A stretch of 64,000 nucleotides of DNA, taken from NCBI GenBank assembly GCA_029261035.1, contig JAJDCD010000012.1:208719-272718 (forward strand). The letters run 5' to 3'. The position numbers and the translations under genes were made by a program. The first letter of the stretch is position 1. The number at the start of each line of letters is the position of its first letter. The notes beneath the pieces were generated by a model. The model searched no databases. It was not told where the DNA came from and saw only the letters and a list, made by a program, of their open reading frames with translations. This DNA is from Candidatus Omnitrophota bacterium. Its GTDB lineage: Bacteria > Omnitrophota > Omnitrophia > Omnitrophales > JACROU01. Below, piece by piece: positions 61,470-64,000 of this stretch.

Positions 61470-62168
61470 CTATTTTCTTTTCGGCAATTTCGGAATTATT
61501 ACAACAAACTCACCCTTAGGTTTACGCTCTGAATAATGAGTTAAAAGTTCCTCAATCGTTCCTTTTCTTTTTTCCTCATGAATCTTTGTCAACTCTCTAC
61601 AAAGAACTATTTGTCTATCCGCCCCCAAAGTATCCTTAAGGCTTCCTAAAAGCTTCTCAATCTTATAGGGAGACTCATATAATACCTGAGTTCTTAGTTC
61701 TTCTGCAATCCTTTCTAAACGTTCCGATCTGGCTTTCCCCTTAGGCGGCAAAAAACCAACAAAGACAAATGAGTCCATCGCTGCCCCTGTAGAAACAAGC
61801 GCCGCTAAAAGAGCGGATGCTCCAGGAATAGGTATTATTTCAATTTCTCTTTCGACTGCTTCATGAACAAGCGTATACCCAGGATCACTCAATAGAGGAG
61901 TTCCGCTATCGCTCAATAGAGCAAAACTAGAACCCTTTTCTAATCGATCTAATAATTCTGATATTTTTTTTGGAGATGTATAATCATGATAACTGGTTTT
62001 GGGTGTTTTGATATCATAATGACTGAGTAACTTACCCGCTTGCCGCGTGTCTTCTGCCAAAACCAGCTCTACTTGAGAAAGAACTTCGATAGCTCTAAAG
62101 GTTATATCTTTGAGATTGCCTATGGGTGAACTAACAATATATAAAGATCCAACACTGGATGGGTTCAT
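61470..62168 (-). CDS. rsmI: 16S rRNA 2'-O-methyltransferase RsmI
   Basis: Methylates the ribose of C1402 in 16S rRNA. Its 232 residues belong to the tetrapyrrole-methylase-like fold, with LYIVSSPIGNLKDITFRAIE, LVLAEDTRQAGKLLSHY, ALLSDSGTPLLSDPGY and IPIPGASALLAALVSTG. It starts 11 nt after atpC. It lacks the C-terminal extension of some homologues. Confidence 0.95.
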   Translation of the reverse strand: MNPSSVGSLYIVSSPIGNLKDITFRAIEVLSQVELVLAEDTRQAGKLLSHYDIKTPKTSYHDYTSPKKISELLDRLEKGSSFALLSDSGTPLLSDPGYTLVHEAVEREIEIIPIPGASALLAALVSTGAAMDSFVFVGFLPPKGKARSERLERIAEELRTQVLYESPYKIEKLLGSLKDTLGADRQIVLCRELTKIHEEKRKGTIEELLTHYSERKPKGEFVVIIPKLPKRK

Positions 62169-62179
62169 AAATACGAGGT

Positions 62180-62428
62180 CTATTCGCTCAAAACTTCAAC
62201 TTCATCAGGGTTAATCTTAACAACCCCTTTATTAACCGAATAGCTTTGCTCACGCCCTTCATTTTTAACACGAATATCACCAGGCTCTAAGAGTGCAAAC
62301 ATACGCGTGTGTCCAGGAAGAACACCCAATTCGCCCATTTGTGTAGGCAATACCACAAACTCCGCCTCCCCCTGGTAAATAACCCGATCATAACCAATGA
62401 TATTAAGTTTTATCTTTTTCTCATCCAT
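62180..62428 (-). CDS. atpC: ATP synthase epsilon subunit, short form
   Basis: An 82-residue epsilon subunit. The N-terminal beta-sandwich is present (LNIIGYDRVIYQGEAEFVVL, then PTQMGELGVLPGHTRMFALL), but the C-terminal two-helix domain (residues about 85-135 in E. coli) is absent. The stop is followed 11 nt later by rsmI, so the shortness is not from the window edge. The auto-inhibitory role of the helical domain is therefore missing. It lies 20 nt after atpD. Confidence 0.93.
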   Translation of the reverse strand: MDEKKIKLNIIGYDRVIYQGEAEFVVLPTQMGELGVLPGHTRMFALLEPGDIRVKNEGREQSYSVNKGVVKINPDEVEVLSE

Positions 62429-62448
62429 AAAATAGCGCTCTCAGTTAA

Positions 62449-63873
<1,425 letters not shown>

Positions 63874-63874
63874 T

Positions 63875-64000
63875 TAGCGGATAGCGCATAGCGTTTAGCG
63901 TTTAGGGCCTTTTGTCTTAAAAACTATCTTCTTCCTACAAAGGAAGCTGATAAAATACAGACATTTGGATTCCTATACGCTCCACGCTAAACGCTCTACG
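63875..64000 (-). repeat. Facing heptanucleotide arrays upstream of atpD
   Basis: TAGCGGA-TAGCGCA-TAGCGTT-TAGCGTT-TAG (63875-63905) and an inverted array ATACGC-TCCACGC-TAAACGC-TCTACG (63975-64000, continuing past the window) frame about 70 nt. The arms are partly complementary. No ORF is present. Confidence 0.7.

Noticed and set aside
61298-61532. Small plus-strand ORFs across composite element copy 4
   Set aside because: They run across hairpins B and C, and their codons are dictated by the palindromes; no ribosome site or conservation is visible.

Overview
The window is AT-rich (mid-30s % GC by eye), densely coded and mostly read from the minus strand. It looks like a chromosome segment of an uncultured diderm bacterium. 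Supporting this are a lipoprotein diacylglyceryl transferase, a sialic-acid-like surface glycan locus, a magnesium-type HemB, FolE2 in place of FolE, a short ATP synthase epsilon subunit, and intergenic spaces full of palindromes and 7-nt-period repeats. The phylum cannot be fixed from the sequence alone. An Omnitrophota-like or similar candidate phylum would fit, with low confidence. No phage, plasmid, insertion sequence or CRISPR array was found.

Layout. 1-7201 (minus) is a housekeeping operon: tRNA-Gly, tig, clpP, serA, purA, uppS, cdsA and dxr (cut by the window edge). 7360-9379 is a histidine kinase with a single-domain response regulator. 9542-10215 holds tRNA-Leu and tRNA-Lys among many inverted repeats. 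10232-12070 is a phosphate module (Na/phosphate cotransporter and PhoU-like protein) behind a candidate three-repeat Pho box. 12342-18182 carries a small secreted protein, dcd-sufE-folE2, a NUDIX hydrolase, and hisI-metE. 18602-32480 carries HIT-hemB (plus), an S9 oligopeptidase, a phosphoesterase, tatD-kinase-lgt-hydrolase, metG, an Nramp-like transporter, and gmhB-ileS (plus, behind a near-consensus promoter).

32813-58399 is a large surface-glycan locus. Its distal half holds the parts of a nonulosonic (sialic/legionaminic-like) acid pathway resembling Bacillus spsC-G: a DegT aminotransferase, hexapeptide acyltransferases, a PseG/SpsG-like protein, NeuB/SpsE and an SpsF-like cytidylyltransferase domain. 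These lie with a UDP-sulfoquinovose-synthase-like enzyme and a Wzx-type flippase. The proximal half holds GT-C membrane glycosyltransferases, a YfhO protein, a DPM1-type GT2 and several methyltransferases. Unusual fusions occur: CBS pair + SDR, GT-B-like + SpsF, and four-TM + methyltransferase.

58430-64000 has initiator tRNA-fMet behind a perfect consensus promoter, an ftsB-like gene with a truncated tandem copy, eno, purN, rsmI, atpC and atpD.

The most novel signal is between the genes. A composite intergenic element occurs four times (25827-26040, 32639-32793, 55659-55852, 61248-61436). It has two or three hairpins whose stems differ between copies while staying complementary, around invariant loop motifs. 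In three copies it is followed on the minus strand by a heptanucleotide-period array ending 17-18 nt before a start codon. This pattern suggests selection on structure, either as an RNA leader/3' end or as a mobile single-stranded DNA element.
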